Assembly (NCBI GenBank): GCA_963969345.1
Contig: OZ017769.1
Location: 9,427,725 to 9,491,724, forward strand
DNA from: Turbatrix aceti
Lineage: Eukaryota > Nematoda > Chromadorea > Rhabditida > Panagrolaimidae
DNA: 64,000 bases
Direction: 5' to 3'
A program made the translations under genes and the position numbers. This document shows positions 32,402 through 43,057 of this stretch, piece after piece. How positions within the stretch are numbered: position 1 is the first letter of the stretch; each line of letters begins with the position of its first letter. The notes under the pieces were generated by a model. That model did no database searches and was not told the origin of the DNA. It saw only the letters and a program-made list of their open reading frames with translations.

Positions 32402-35400
32402 ATGAATTCTGACTTGTACTCTCGAGTCGTTCGTGGCATTTTACACGCCCAAGCATCCACCGAGGACGGCGCGGCTTCCAATACGTATGAACTCATCGAA
32501 CGCCTCAAAAATACAACCAATATCGACGAAGATGTTCATCAGAAAGTTCTCGATGAAAATGAAAACTGCGTAAGTATTTTTTATAACCAACTCTCAAAAA
32601 AATTATGTTTATTTTTTAGCTTGAATACTGGATAAAAATCAAAATCACATCCAGTTTTGCAGAACACAAAAAGTTTTTATTGCAAGTTGGCAGGTTTGTT
32701 TATTTCTTTTACAGATGTTTTTTTATAAAATTTTTGTTTTCATGCAGACCAGGTCGAGGAGCAGTCGGTGTCAGAGAACGGCTACTGGATGCCAACAAGG
32801 AGGACATGTTCTACGTATCTCATGCTCGAGATGCTGTGCTCAAGATTTATATCGTCGACGGAGAGTCATCGTCAGCTCCCAACTCCGAAGACGAACGCGA
32901 ACGAGAACGCGTCAAGCCAACGAACGTTTGCCGCACAAGTATGTTTCTCAAAAGGTGGGTAAAATGCTGTTTCTCTGACTTCTCTGCCGTTCAATTGAGC
33001 TCATGTAAGCCGCGCGCACAAACCGCTTTTTCTGCACGGTCCGCGTTCGCTCATAAACTTACCTGGCTGGAAGGATCCCGTGATCAAGAAGACGGGACCT
33101 TTAGTGTGAGGCTTGTCCATTGCACTTTTCGGCTCAGGCTGACCGCTATGGCTACCCCGAACTGGGGTACGCCAACAGTTAAATTTTTGGGTGCGGGAGA
33201 TAGCGTTCGCGCTTCTCCCTTAGAATCTCGGCACACCTGTTAATACTGAATTCAATTTTGTTTGTTTTCAGATGGGTGCGAGCTCATGGCCGAGCACGGG
33301 CTTCGCTGACGTTAAAGCTGAAAAATTATGCCGTGAATAAGGAAATCAATCATCGACTTGACAGCGAAACAACCCTCCAAGCAGTCATCTGTCGCCGCAT
33401 GACCTCCGGAAAGGAGTTTGAACCTCTGAAGACAGATGACATCATCGCGGTCGTCCAAGACCTTTATCGGAATTCTTTTAACAAATTGGCTGACGACCAG
33501 GTTGGAGAGGCGCTGTCCAATAACATTCTCCGTCGTTTGGCCGGTTTTTACGGACTCTCGCGAAACATGGTCCGTCTTGTCATGGCCGGCGTCGTTGTCG
33601 ACTATGCTCGATCGCTCAGTCGGCAGTCTTCGACGGCCGTACTGAACAGATTCGTTGTCAAATTCAAAGTCAACTTTGTCAAAGACGCCGATGAGCTATC
33701 TGCTTGTCAGTTTTTGGCTTCAAACATGTTGACTTATGTCGACGCGATATTAGCCGACTTTAAAGATGCCGTAATATTTTTCCCGCTTGTTCCTTTGGCT
33801 TCTTCGGGCAGGAACACATCCACGCCAAACATTCAGATGGAAAAAACAGGTCCTTTCGCGTCGGCCGCTTTTGACAATTTGTGTCATTATTTAGTGTGGG
33901 TTCTAGTAATTTGTAAAAAAATACGGTATATTTTTAAACTTAAGGCCACTGATAACCATGACAAATATGGCTTTTTGGAAGTCGGCCAATGTGCCTGCAA
34001 TCAAGCAATCCATCGGCTCCAAACTCCAGCAACGTATCCAATCCGCCATCGAAAATTACTTGGTTGACATGGCCAATGTCGAGATCGAAGATTACCTGGA
34101 TTACTTTTGTCAAAAAGTAGACCTCTTTCACGCGGCTCTTCGCAGATCCATTCGGGCTCACCAAACTTTCTGCGCCGAACTGGGTTTCGATTACGTTCAA
34201 TTTGCGCTAGCTGCCGTTGAACCTACCTTGGTAGCTGTACTGGTGCACCACCTGGACAGTGCCATGACCGGTCTTGATGCTAGAAACAACCAACACCTTG
34301 TCTCGTTTACAAAATCCACAATGAGGCTATTTGATGCGTTTCGACAACTCACAGAATTCCTCGAACCTTTTGTTCCCGAACCCAGAGTGTCACCGATTTT
34401 TGAATTCGAAAAGCGCTTTGAACGGACAACGGTATTTTGGACAACGACGTGGAAATCCGTCTACATCAGCTTTATTCGAAAATCGGTCGAGACGGGAAGT
34501 GGTTCTCAAGCGATTCCAGCGTCTCCGGTATCGGAAATACCACCGTCGACCGCGTTTCGCCTTCAAAGGTCTTGGTCAAGGATCTCGACACCTGCGACTC
34601 ATGATTTTGAATTTTTTCCCGGCACATTCAACTGTATTGCTCTGTGCAAAGCGTTGTGTGACGATTTTTTGAGGCTCAGTCTTAAAACCCCGTCTACGAT
34701 GCAAGTGTGCCTGTTTCAGGTAGTAAATGTAAGCTAATTTAACCGTTGATTACACTATTATTTGTCAAACTTGGGTTTTAGACCATGGCGGATGGCATCA
34801 ACCAATTTGCTATACAAGTTCGAGCACAGGTTTTTGACGACGAACGGTTATTGAAGGTGAGATTTTGTTGCGCAATTAGATGACTGCTATCATGAATCCC
34901 TAACGAAAACCAGAATTCATGATTGTATTGTTATTTATTTATATCCCCCGGAGGGGATTGGGCCGCTCCCAACGACAGTGCAATGCTGGGCCGACCCGTG
35001 GAGGGGGAGAAGCAAGCTTCTGCACACCTCCGGGTTCCAAAAATTCTTTAACCTCCAGGTATCTTGTGGATACCGTATCGGGGGTTAAACCGATAAGAAC
35101 AGAAACTACACTTTGATCTTAGCCAAGAGGCCGAGAAGCGATACCTGATTAAACTTTAGGATCGTTAATTATGCACTCATTAAGCGGATTTTAATTAAAG
35201 GGCAGCGCGCGTGCAGAGAAGCTAGAGAAAGCGACTGTTACTGCACATAATTTTACCCTTTTGCGCGTTACTTTTTTTGGGGTCAAACATGCTTGCCGGA
35301 AACTTTAGTATTTTGTTGACCATGTACTAAAGAAACATTATATTTATGTACATATTTGGAACCGCACATCATTGTCTTTTTTTTTTCCAAATTTTGAAAA

Positions 35401-36942
35401 CCGACGGTAAATCTTTTTTTAGTTAATCCAAGCTGCAAACGGGATCGAGCATGCTTCGGCTTACATTCTGGAAAATTACAAACGCTTCATCAACGTCTTC
35501 CGGCTTCTGGATCTTCTCTCAGAAACCGAACGGCCAGCCATAGGGGCTTCCATCGACCACATCATGACGTCGGCAGTCGCAAAGTGCCATTCTGCAGCGC
35601 TGAAGATTGTTGACTCACTCATGGATCAGAGATGTTCGAGTCTCCGAAAACACTGCGAAGCCATCGTAACCAATGTTGACAACCCCAACAAATCCAAAAA
35701 AATTGTCTGTTTTGAAGTAGATTATTTTTTAAACTTTGTGTGGCTTTTGTATGGCATTTTTTTTATTTTTCAGACCAAAGTCGTCAAACAGGTATTTGCT
35801 CACGAAACTACCGGAACGCTGTACTTTTATCTCGAAAGAATGATTGTTGGATTGAAGGCTCAGCTTCTGCCGAGTTTGTTTGAGTACTTCCAACAGCAGT
35901 TGTGGAAAAGGGTCCGTGGTACCCTGACTGAGTTGGTCAGAGATGGACAGCCTCCGGATTACTACGAAACCATTGATCGCGAGTGCGAAGCCGTTGCACG
36001 AGCACTCGGAGTTGTGGAGTGGCAGAAAGACAACGGACTTCTCAAGCGGAGACTTCGAATAAATAATCTGGAGACCAGAGAGCTGATTCTGTCTTACTAC
36101 GCTCAGGCCGGGGATATTACAATGTCGACGCATGCTAAGCCGGGCATGCCGAGGATTGCCATCAGAATTGGATACATTCCGTCTACAAATCAACAGATTT
36201 TATTATTGGTTTGTTTTAACAAATTTATAAATTTTTTAAAATTACTCATGATTATCAAAAATGTTGATTTTAGATAAAAGTAATGAGCGCATACGATATT
36301 CCGATGCTAGACAGCCTTACCCAGTCTTCCGATCCGTACTGTCGACTCGAACTCTACCCGCGGGCATTTTTCCCACTTTCCGCTTTTCCACCTGACACGA
36401 CAGACACAAAGCTGCGCACACTAAATCCTCACTGGAATCAGTCGTACCAAATGGCCATACCTGAAGAATACTTTTTTACCAACGGTTCGTGTCTGTGTGT
36501 TTCGGTCCTCGATTACGACGCTGTGTCGCACAACGACCTTGCCGGACAGGCTTACCTGCCACTCAGTCAGGTGACTCGTCTGACGACTTTGGGACCAAAA
36601 AATCTGCCGAAACCGATCACTCTTCCGCTCATTTTGCCGCATCATGCGCAGTATAATGACAGCTTCAAGGTTTGCAACAAGATAATCTTCATCTTAAAAA
36701 AACTGATAAATTTTCTTCATTTTTAGATTCTTGAACAACGCGCAATATGGGATCCCATGGCTCGAGAAGTTGTTGATTACGAAAAATACGTAAGAGACAA
36801 CGGTATCCTTCCCCGTAGCGCCATGGATGACAAAGAATATTTCCTGCCCAATAGAATGACACTTGCACAAAATGGTCGACAAGTCAAGAAATTTATTCAT
36901 AATATTTCACAGAAAGTCGGGATTTCGCTGTCCGGAAAATAA
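32402..36942 (+). CDS. UNC-13-related protein, BAIAP3/Munc13-4 class
   Basis: Ten exons join in phase to 1090 aa: 32402-32569, 32620-32693, 32748-32954, 33272-33895, 33945-34728, 34782-34856, 35423-35716, 35774-36208, 36274-36669, 36727-36942. This class primes vesicles for exocytosis by opening syntaxin. The N-terminus ([14 protein letters not shown]) resembles the start of Munc13-4, but the first C2 domain seems reduced. The middle holds the MHD/MUN region (for example [20 protein letters not shown] and [14 protein letters not shown] helices). The C-terminal C2 has [41 protein letters not shown] and [13 protein letters not shown], with Asp residues in both Ca2+-binding loops. It lacks the C1 domain of neuronal UNC-13. 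Intron 3 carries a U1 gene and intron 6 an antisense U2 gene. The stop codon overlaps an AATAAA (36938-36943). Confidence 0.85.
32970..32987 (+). promoter_or_regulatory. PSE-like element of U1 copy 2
   Basis: TTTCTCTGACTTCTCTGC at -85 to -68 from the U1 start, matching the other snRNA genes here. It lies inside intron 3 of the UNC-13-like gene. Confidence 0.65.
33055..33219 (+). ncRNA. U1 snRNA, copy 2, intronic
   Basis: It is 165 nt, identical to the copies at 6954 and 62270: AAACTTACCTGG start, Sm site AAATTTTTGG, GC-rich 3' hairpin. It is in the sense orientation within the 317-bp intron 3 of the UNC-13-like gene and carries its own upstream element, so it is an independent unit rather than a spliced-out product. 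A read-through ORF across it only reflects the absence of stops. Confidence 0.95.
34952..35142 (-). ncRNA. U2 snRNA, intronic antisense, with altered branch-site word
   Basis: The minus strand starts ATCGCTTCTCGGCC, continues TTGGCTAAGATCAAAGTGTAG, TTCTGTTCTTATCGG and AATTTTTGGAAC (the Sm site), and ends with a terminal stem-loop near 34952 (3' edge approximate). U2 pairs with the intron branch site. The usual GTAGTA pairing word reads GTAGTT here. It lies in the 566-bp intron 6 of the UNC-13-like gene on the opposite strand, with a PSE-like element upstream. Confidence 0.93.
35211..35230 (-). promoter_or_regulatory. PSE-like element of U2
   Basis: The minus strand reads TTTCTCTAGCTTCTCTGCAC at -69 to -88 from the U2 start. 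It has the same core and spacing as the three U1 genes. Confidence 0.65.
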
Positions 36943-37298
36943 AGATATTTACAGCTGGCAAAATGAGGTATCGATCCGGTTAATTTTAATAAAAAATTGC
37001 ATAATATAGTTGCTTGGCGTTTTTGGTCGCTAATTGTCAGATGTTTCGTTGCCGTATCATGATAATGAGTTGATTTTCTACAGTCCGTGCAAATACATAT
37101 TATGAATTGTATGCTTTCCTCTATACGGAAGTGCACCTGCGCGCACATGCACATGCTGATAAAATTAATAAATGTGTCGAAGAAAGAAAAGGACCTAAGA
37201 TAAATGCAATCCGTGTCAATGACCCAAATAACTTGCGTGGAGGGATGTTATGGGGACAGTTGACAATAATCAGTCAGTCGGTATATCCCTTTTCCAAA

Positions 37299-38535
37299 AT
37301 GGATAGTCGGACGCTGACTATCGTCTCGTCCGTTGTTTCGACCGCCACATTTTTTTGTATACTTGTTTTCCTGCCGATAACATGGCACACAATTCAGCAA
37401 CGCAATACTGTAATTCTCGGAGTAGTTGACGAGTGTCGCAGCGAAACAAAAGACATCTGGCGTCAGCATGCACGATTTGAGGCCGCAAACATTGTTGAAA
37501 TGGTAGAAGCACGTGTTCGTGATCGTCGACAATACGCCAATTCGCCTGGCCATCGTAGACTGCCATATCAGGCTGCCAATCCTATATCTGGATCTTGTAA
37601 GTTAAAAAATATTCTTGTAAAGATTTAAAATACAATTCTGACCCAGTTTTTGTTTTTCAGGCTGCAGCTGTCAGCAAGGCAGCAAAGGCCCCCCAGGACC
37701 ACCTGGAAAAACCGGTCAAGATGGACAACCTGGATTTCCGGGCTCACCTGGACGCAATGGGCGAGATGGAACCTACATCATCCCTGTGTCCCCCGTCGAA
37801 ACCGCGTGCCAAAAATGTCCTTCAGCCGCTATTGGTCCCCCTGGTCTCGCTGGTCCGAAGGGTGAACGTGGACATCCAGGTGCTGAAGGCACACCTGGTA
37901 CACCCGGTAGACCCGGTCGCAAAGGCCCTCCAGGTCCTCAGGGTCCTCCTGGCTCGTCCGGAGAACAGGGGCAGCAGGGTCCAATCGGTGACCCTGGTCA
38001 GGTACTGAACGCTGCTCCCGTCGGGCCACCTGGTCGTCCCGGATCTACTGGACCGAGAGGAACACCTGGAAATGCTGGACCCGACGGACAGCCAGGTGTA
38101 CAGGGCCCACAAGGTCCAAGAGGTGTCATGGGTCCCCGTGGACCCAACGGCGAAGCAGGCACCCACGGACCCCCCGGCACAATGGGTTCGCCAGGTGTTA
38201 AGGGATCATGCGAGCATTGCTCCAAGTCAAGCCGCACTCCACAAGTCGCGGACAATTATTTCAAAAATGCAGGCGTCACTGCTGAGCCGGAATACAATTA
38301 TCCGGAAGATACAACTACGGTTGCATCTCCTCCCGCGCCTCCTCCACATTACAACTCTCCTGGTGCTGATCCGATACAGGTTCCAGCAGCGCAGCAGACT
38401 TTGGAGTACGGCGCTTCCGACGATTCTGTCAACATGCCGCCCCTTAAGGTATACAGCGCAAAAACCTACAGTAGCGGTCCCGTCTTCCGTCAACGGCGGC
38501 CCGGATACAATTATCGTAATCGTCAACGTGCTTAA
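37299..38535 (+). CDS. Nematode cuticle collagen
   Basis: Two exons (37299-37596 and 37661-38535) join in phase 1 to 390 aa. Start: the ATG at 37299 ([19 protein letters not shown]), the nematode cuticle collagen N-terminal domain with one hydrophobic segment ([13 protein letters not shown]). It is followed by [14 protein letters not shown] and an RVRDRR cleavage-type site. Exon 2 opens with a Cys cluster (CCSCQQG) and then Gly-X-Y blocks broken by a short non-collagen gap with two cysteines ([12 protein letters not shown]). A further Cys pair (CEHC) ends the triple-helical part. The C-terminal tail of about 110 aa is Pro/Tyr-rich, unusually long for the family, and ends in basic residues ([15 protein letters not shown]). 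Collagens of this type are secreted by hypodermis and cross-linked into the cuticle. Confidence 0.93.
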
Positions 38536-39203
38536 AAAATTATCTGTTAGTGTGTTAAATAAATTACACTTTTTAAATGAAATTTCATGAAAGGAGTATG
38601 TACACTGCATAATTTTGTGGATCACGCTTGAAATAATAAACTGTTATGAAAAAAAAGTTATTCTATTGATTCCAACGTGAATAAATTTTTTTAATTTTTT
38701 TAGGGAGAGAGTAAACAGTTTTTTAAGGGTAACAATCAGATAGCTAACATTTAAAAAACTGTTTACTCTCTCCCTAAAAAAATTAAAAAAAACTGAGCAT
38801 CTCTTTTTTTATATTTTTGAACGCTGGAAGATTTGATTAAATTCCGCCTCGTCTTAGCAGTATGAAACATTTGTCACAAACATGAAAGGCAGACCACGTC
38901 ATCCGATCTAGATTAGTGATCAGATCAGATCTGATCGGAGCTTGCGAGCGCGCACAGCTTCTCTAGGAATGTTTCCTTAAGAGTTTGATTTAACAAAACA
39001 AAAGCATTCTAACTTAGTTATCACTGTGATGATAAAATATTAATACGACGATTGAATATACTGTAACAGAAATCATTATTCATAAAATGTGTAATGCAAT
39101 TTTATTGTCAAGTTCAGTTGACTTGCTGAAGGATATCAAGCTATACCACTCCATGAATAATTTTATGAAGCGTCTTTGATAAAAATTCCTCCCCCTCATA
39201 CAG
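38536..39203. other. Intergenic between collagen and lectin-like gene E
   Basis: It holds the collagen poly(A) signals (AATAAA near 38557 and 38633), a long hairpin at 38686-38793 and a short GATC-rich patch at 38909-38938. Confidence 0.55.
38686..38793. repeat. Long AT-rich hairpin with 42-bp arms
   Basis: The arms include AGGGAGAGAGTAAACAGTTT and its exact complement AAACTGTTTACTCTCTCCCT, with T7/A7 tracts outside and a loop of about 23 bases. It lies 150 bp 3' of the collagen stop. Confidence 0.9.
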
Positions 39204-39211
39204 TATAAAAG
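39204..39211 (+). promoter_or_regulatory. TATA box of lectin-like gene E
   Basis: TATAAAAG, 37 bp before the ATG at 39248. Confidence 0.7.
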
Positions 39212-39247
39212 TGTTGACAAGCCTATTGCAAGTGTTTATTATCAACA

Positions 39248-40117
39248 ATGATGAAAATTCTGGGAGTTTTCGTTTTAGCGGTCGCTATTGCCTTTGTCGA
39301 AAGCCAAGCCGCATTGGGCTGCCCTGACGATACTTTTATATATAAAAAATGGATTGTTGCAAATGGAAATCCATCAGCGAAATGTTACAAGTCAGTTTTG
39401 ATTGATTATAACTTTCCTGCAGAATTTCTGCCAAAGGCATGTCTCGAAGTAGACAAAAACGCTATTCCCGTACTTATTGATTCTTTGGAAGAACAGACTT
39501 TCATCCGTAAGTTTTAAAATAATTTTGGGCGTAAACATTGTTTTCATTGTTTTTTAGAAACCCTCATTCAGTATCGATCAGCCATTGGCGCGTACCAATT
39601 TCCCCTAAATCAGTCGTGGAATAAAAACGCATTTGTTCGCATCGATAAAAAACCAATGGTCGTCCCTCTCGACATTGCGGATAACGCTAAAGGCAATGAA
39701 ATGATAGTAACTATTTATCCAACAGGACAAGGTAAGACGCTTGGTAATGGAAAGCAAGCAGCTACAGACGACTATAACATGGAAATATGGTGGGAATACA
39801 AAACATCTGTCTATCCCATTACCCCCGTAGGAATTGTGTGTACGGTTGATGTCCCGGTATGCCCGATTGGGTATATTCCGCTCCTCGATGAAAAAAAAAT
39901 CACGTCAGACACCATTTGCTATAACTATGCTGAAAAGAAAAAAGGTGAAAATGACAATGCAGCGTGCTATCGCAATGACCAGCAAGCGATTCCCCTGGTT
40001 ATTAATGAGTTCAAATTTCGAGAAGCAACTTTACTGAACGAATTGAAGAAAAAAATGCCTAAATTTGTTGTCTGTTCACGTAAGCCTGTCACTCCCTATA
40101 AGCCTGTATTTTCGTAA
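39248..40117 (+). CDS. Lectin-like secreted protein, family member E
   Basis: Exons are 39248-39506 and 39558-40117, with a 51-bp phase-1 intron. The signal peptide is MMKILGVFVLAVAIAFVESQA. Exon 1: GCPDDTFIYKKW, KCYKSV, AIPVLIDSLEEQTFI. Exon 2: FVRIDKKPMVVPLDIADN, then CTVDVPVCPIGYIPLLDEKK, SDTICY, ACYRNDQQAIPLVI and VVCSRKP. The exon 2 segment from CPIGY to IPLVI mirrors the exon 1 pattern (CP...CY...C...IPVLI), so the protein looks like one full and one partial lectin-like repeat. The signal peptide differs from the B/C/D group. AATAAA lies near 40175. Confidence 0.8.
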
Positions 40118-41153
40118 ATTTTCGATGTAAAGAAAGTCAATGCAATGTCAAGTTTATAACACATAATGAACGTTTCAATAAAGTTATAAATCCCATGCAA
40201 TTCTGTCAGAAATTACATCAGAAGTGCGTCCAGAAACTACGTCATCGCAAAATTGGTGATTTTTAAGCCCCCTTCACCAATTGCTTCGTCATCGATTTTT
40301 TACAAATATTCAGAAACGATCTGTTCATACTCAAACAAATAAAGCTGCAAGTACCAAGGTAACATTCCTTCTTCGTGCTTATATTTCTTTTTACATGCAA
40401 GGTTGCGAAATTCCAGGAAATTTAAAAACATTTTTATTTATTTATTTATTTCACCATTACTCAGTGGTTAGTTATCATTAGACCAGATGTTAGGAGGCAC
40501 AAATGACGTCCACGTAGGCGTAAATGTCTCGATTCGTTTTGGTCGCGATTTCTTCTTCCCATCGTCGCTGTGGTCTGTTTTTCGTCTTGTTGAACACATT
40601 TAAAAACATAATCACATCTTTTTACATTTTCAAAATTTTCGGAAGATTCCAAATCTGATTATTTTTTTTACACGTAGTAAAGCCGATTTTATGACGGCTA
40701 AAATCAACAAAAAATACTTACAGTTGTTTTTTTAAGAATGTGAGTACGTCATCGTATTCCTCGTCCTCTAAAACCCCCGGAAACAAATTTTCTGACCGTT
40801 TTGGGTGAAACGACGAGAGCGCCATCTGATTTTATGAAAAACACGTCTGAAGCCAAATCTCCAGAATGCGATTTTTCAAAAATCTAATAACGCGGATATA
40901 AACTGCCCTTAAGGTCAAATGTAAGTCGGATGTATATCGGCTCGTAGACACCCTCTTATTTGTTTTTTGGAAAACAATTGTGGCGCACCCAAATAGAAGT
41001 TTTACAGTGGGCGTATTTGTGGTGTCAAAAAATTTTTTTGTATCTTTTCCTATGATGCTCCACAACATTTTATTAAGATTCACCGCTGGAGCTCCTATTC
41101 TTTTCTGACATAAATGCAAGATTTTCCATTCAAATTCCTCCTACGGATGACAG
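40118..41153. other. Intergenic between lectin-like genes E and F
   Basis: It holds the 3' UTR of gene E and one 5'-truncated retrotransposon insertion (40432-40597). I see no gene in it. Confidence 0.6.
40432..40597 (-). mobile_element. 5'-truncated non-LTR retrotransposon tail
   Basis: The minus strand carries the same 3' end as the element at 11382 (CAGCGACGATGGGAAGAAGA, AACATCTGGTCTAATGATAA, (AAAT)n). It is flanked by a 12-bp target duplication ATTTAAAAACAT at 40420-40431 and 40598-40609. Only about 166 bp remain. Confidence 0.9.
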
Positions 41154-41161
41154 TATAAAAA
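41154..41161 (+). promoter_or_regulatory. TATA box of lectin-like gene F
   Basis: TATAAAAA, 37 bp before the ATG at 41198, the same spacing as gene E. Confidence 0.7.
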
Positions 41162-41197
41162 TACTGATAAATTCAGGGGCTGTATTCATACGCAACG

Positions 41198-42107
41198 ATG
41201 AATATTCTTGGAGTCTACGTTTTTGCAGCTACCGTTACCATTATTGCAGGCGGTGCGATGGACTACGGATGTCCTGATGACACTTTTGAGTACAAATCCT
41301 TTCTTTCACCCGACGGTACCACGCCTTATGCAAAGTGCTATAAGGACTACCGTGTGAACGGCGGCTTCGATCGGTGCAACATCAGAGAAGCGTGCCGTAT
41401 AATCGACCCGCGTGCATTTCCGGTTATGTTGGATTCAACAGAAGAGCAGAGCTTTGTCCGTAAGGCTTTTTCGTACAATGCAAACTTTTAAAAACGCTGT
41501 AACGAGTTTTCTCCACTGTCGACATTTTGTCGTTTTTAGGATCTATTATTCAGTGGTGTCGTTCAGTAATCGGTCACCACATTCCATGTTCTGAATCTTT
41601 CGACACTGCCGCTTTTGTCCGTCTTGATGGCAAACCTATAGTTGTTCCTGTTGATAGTATGACATGAAGATTCAGATAGGACAAACGTTGCACTCTTACA
41701 GTAACAATTTGGGACCCTGGGGGCCCAAACCAAATGATGGTCGATGTGTATTTTCCGAAAATTACAACACCGCAGCTCAGTTTGTACAAAGCAAATGGTA
41801 CTGCTTAAGTCAAAAAGTATTTGGTTTTGCTTGTTCTATTCCCATGCCTGTCTGTCCTATTGGCTACGAACCTCTTGGAGGAGGAACGCTTATCACAACT
41901 GATTCAGTGTGCTACGTACAAAGGAAGGATTATCCTCTGGTCACGAAAGGCACGGAGGAGCCATGCAAGTTATTTGATGTTTTCTCCGTGCCTCTGAATA
42001 TAACCGTCTTAAACTATAAGCAACGAAGAGTTGCCAAGAACTTGCTATCACAGTACAAAAATACATATATCTGCGTTCGAAGCGTTTTCCTACCTGCAAT
42101 GTTATAA
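41198..42107 (+). pseudogene. Lectin-like family member F, frame interrupted in exon 2
   Basis: Exon 1 (41198-41459) is intact: signal MNILGVYVFAATVTIIAGG, then DYGCPDDTFEYK, KCYKDY, AFPVMLDSTEEQSFV. Exon 2 begins at 41540 (RSIIQWC, FVRLDGKPIVVPVD) but hits a stop at about 41668 (ATGACATGA). The family sequence continues in another frame from 41664 (CSIPMPVCPIGYEPL, TTDSVCY, VPLNITVLN, TYICVRS) to 42107. One frame change near 41655-41668 separates the two parts. No plausible intron covers it, since GTATGACATG...TTCAG would be only about 20 nt. It is either a recent pseudogene or an assembly error. AATAAA follows near 42120. Confidence 0.7.
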
Positions 42108-43015
42108 TTGAAATGTTAAAATAAACGTGATGCAAGAAACTTCAAATGTATGTATATATTGTCGGTATCGGAAAATTTTTGATTTGCATGACCTTTTCCG
42201 AACTCGAATCTAAAATTGAAACCCCTTATTTTTTTACATTTAACAAAATCCGACAACATTTAACAAAACAAATAAGTTCTTCGAGCAGAAACGCTTGCGA
42301 ACACGTTCAGAAAGGATAGCCTCACCCCTAAAATCAAGATTTTTGGTAAAACGGTTAAAGTTACGGTGACGGGAGTAGGCTTAAGTTATCGTTGCGTTTT
42401 TCAAACTTTTTATATAGAGCGCTTTATGAATATCATGTATGGGAATCTTGCCGTATTTTTAAATAAAATAATTTTCCTATCAAACAGTGCGGGGTTGTTT
42501 GGGGTGACTCCTGTTGGAAACTTGACGGGGCATCACCTGTTGGCACAAACCTGCAAGCGGTTTGTGCCAACAGACGTCAATTTGCGGGAGTTACTGACCA
42601 TCAGGACGGCATTATTGATGTTAGGGGTCTGATTTGTAGTAAAATGGCCAAAATTTTTATCAGTTCATTGCGAATCGTCTCTTCAGAAGCCTGTTAAATT
42701 CAAATCAACCTATTTGTTTATTTAAACACGCTTTGCGGCGAAAATCATTAAAATTAGTATTATAAATACATACACGGCTCACGCAGAAGACAGGAATTTT
42801 TTTGTTGGAGACAGTGAAACTTTTTTCCGGCAAAGAAAAAATCTGTCGAGGGGTTGTTTTCTTAATTTTTTCGGAAGTCAACTGCAAGAAAAAAATCTGT
42901 GGGAGGAATTTTTTTCAAAATTTATATGAGCCTCCGCTCTACCATAAGAAATAAAGTCATTTCATAACACTTACAGTTTCTGTACAAAACATGAATTATA
43001 ATCGGAAAGTATGAC
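42108..43015. other. Intergenic between lectin-like genes F and G
   Basis: AT-rich, with one perfect hairpin at 42537-42573. No gene seen. Confidence 0.6.
42537..42573. repeat. Perfect 15-bp hairpin
   Basis: CTGTTGGCACAAACC, loop TGCAAGC, GGTTTGTGCCAACAG. It is more GC-rich than its surroundings. Function unknown. Confidence 0.85.
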
Positions 43016-43023
43016 TATATAAG
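43016..43023 (+). promoter_or_regulatory. TATA box of lectin-like gene G
   Basis: TATATAAG, 35 bp before the ATG at 43058. Confidence 0.65.
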
Positions 43024-43057
43024 CACAGTATCGTGAATTGTCAGTTGTAACTTCAAA

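Noticed and set aside
32703..33243. Long plus-strand ORF running through the U1 gene at 33055
   Set aside because: The ORF is open by chance. Good splice sites at 32954 and 33272 remove the whole U1 region in phase, and the RNA itself is identical to two other U1 copies.
37822..38255. Minus-strand Gly/Pro-rich ORFs across the collagen
   Set aside because: The reverse complement of Gly-X-Y codons is itself Gly/Pro-rich; the plus strand carries the start, the N-terminal domain and splice sites.
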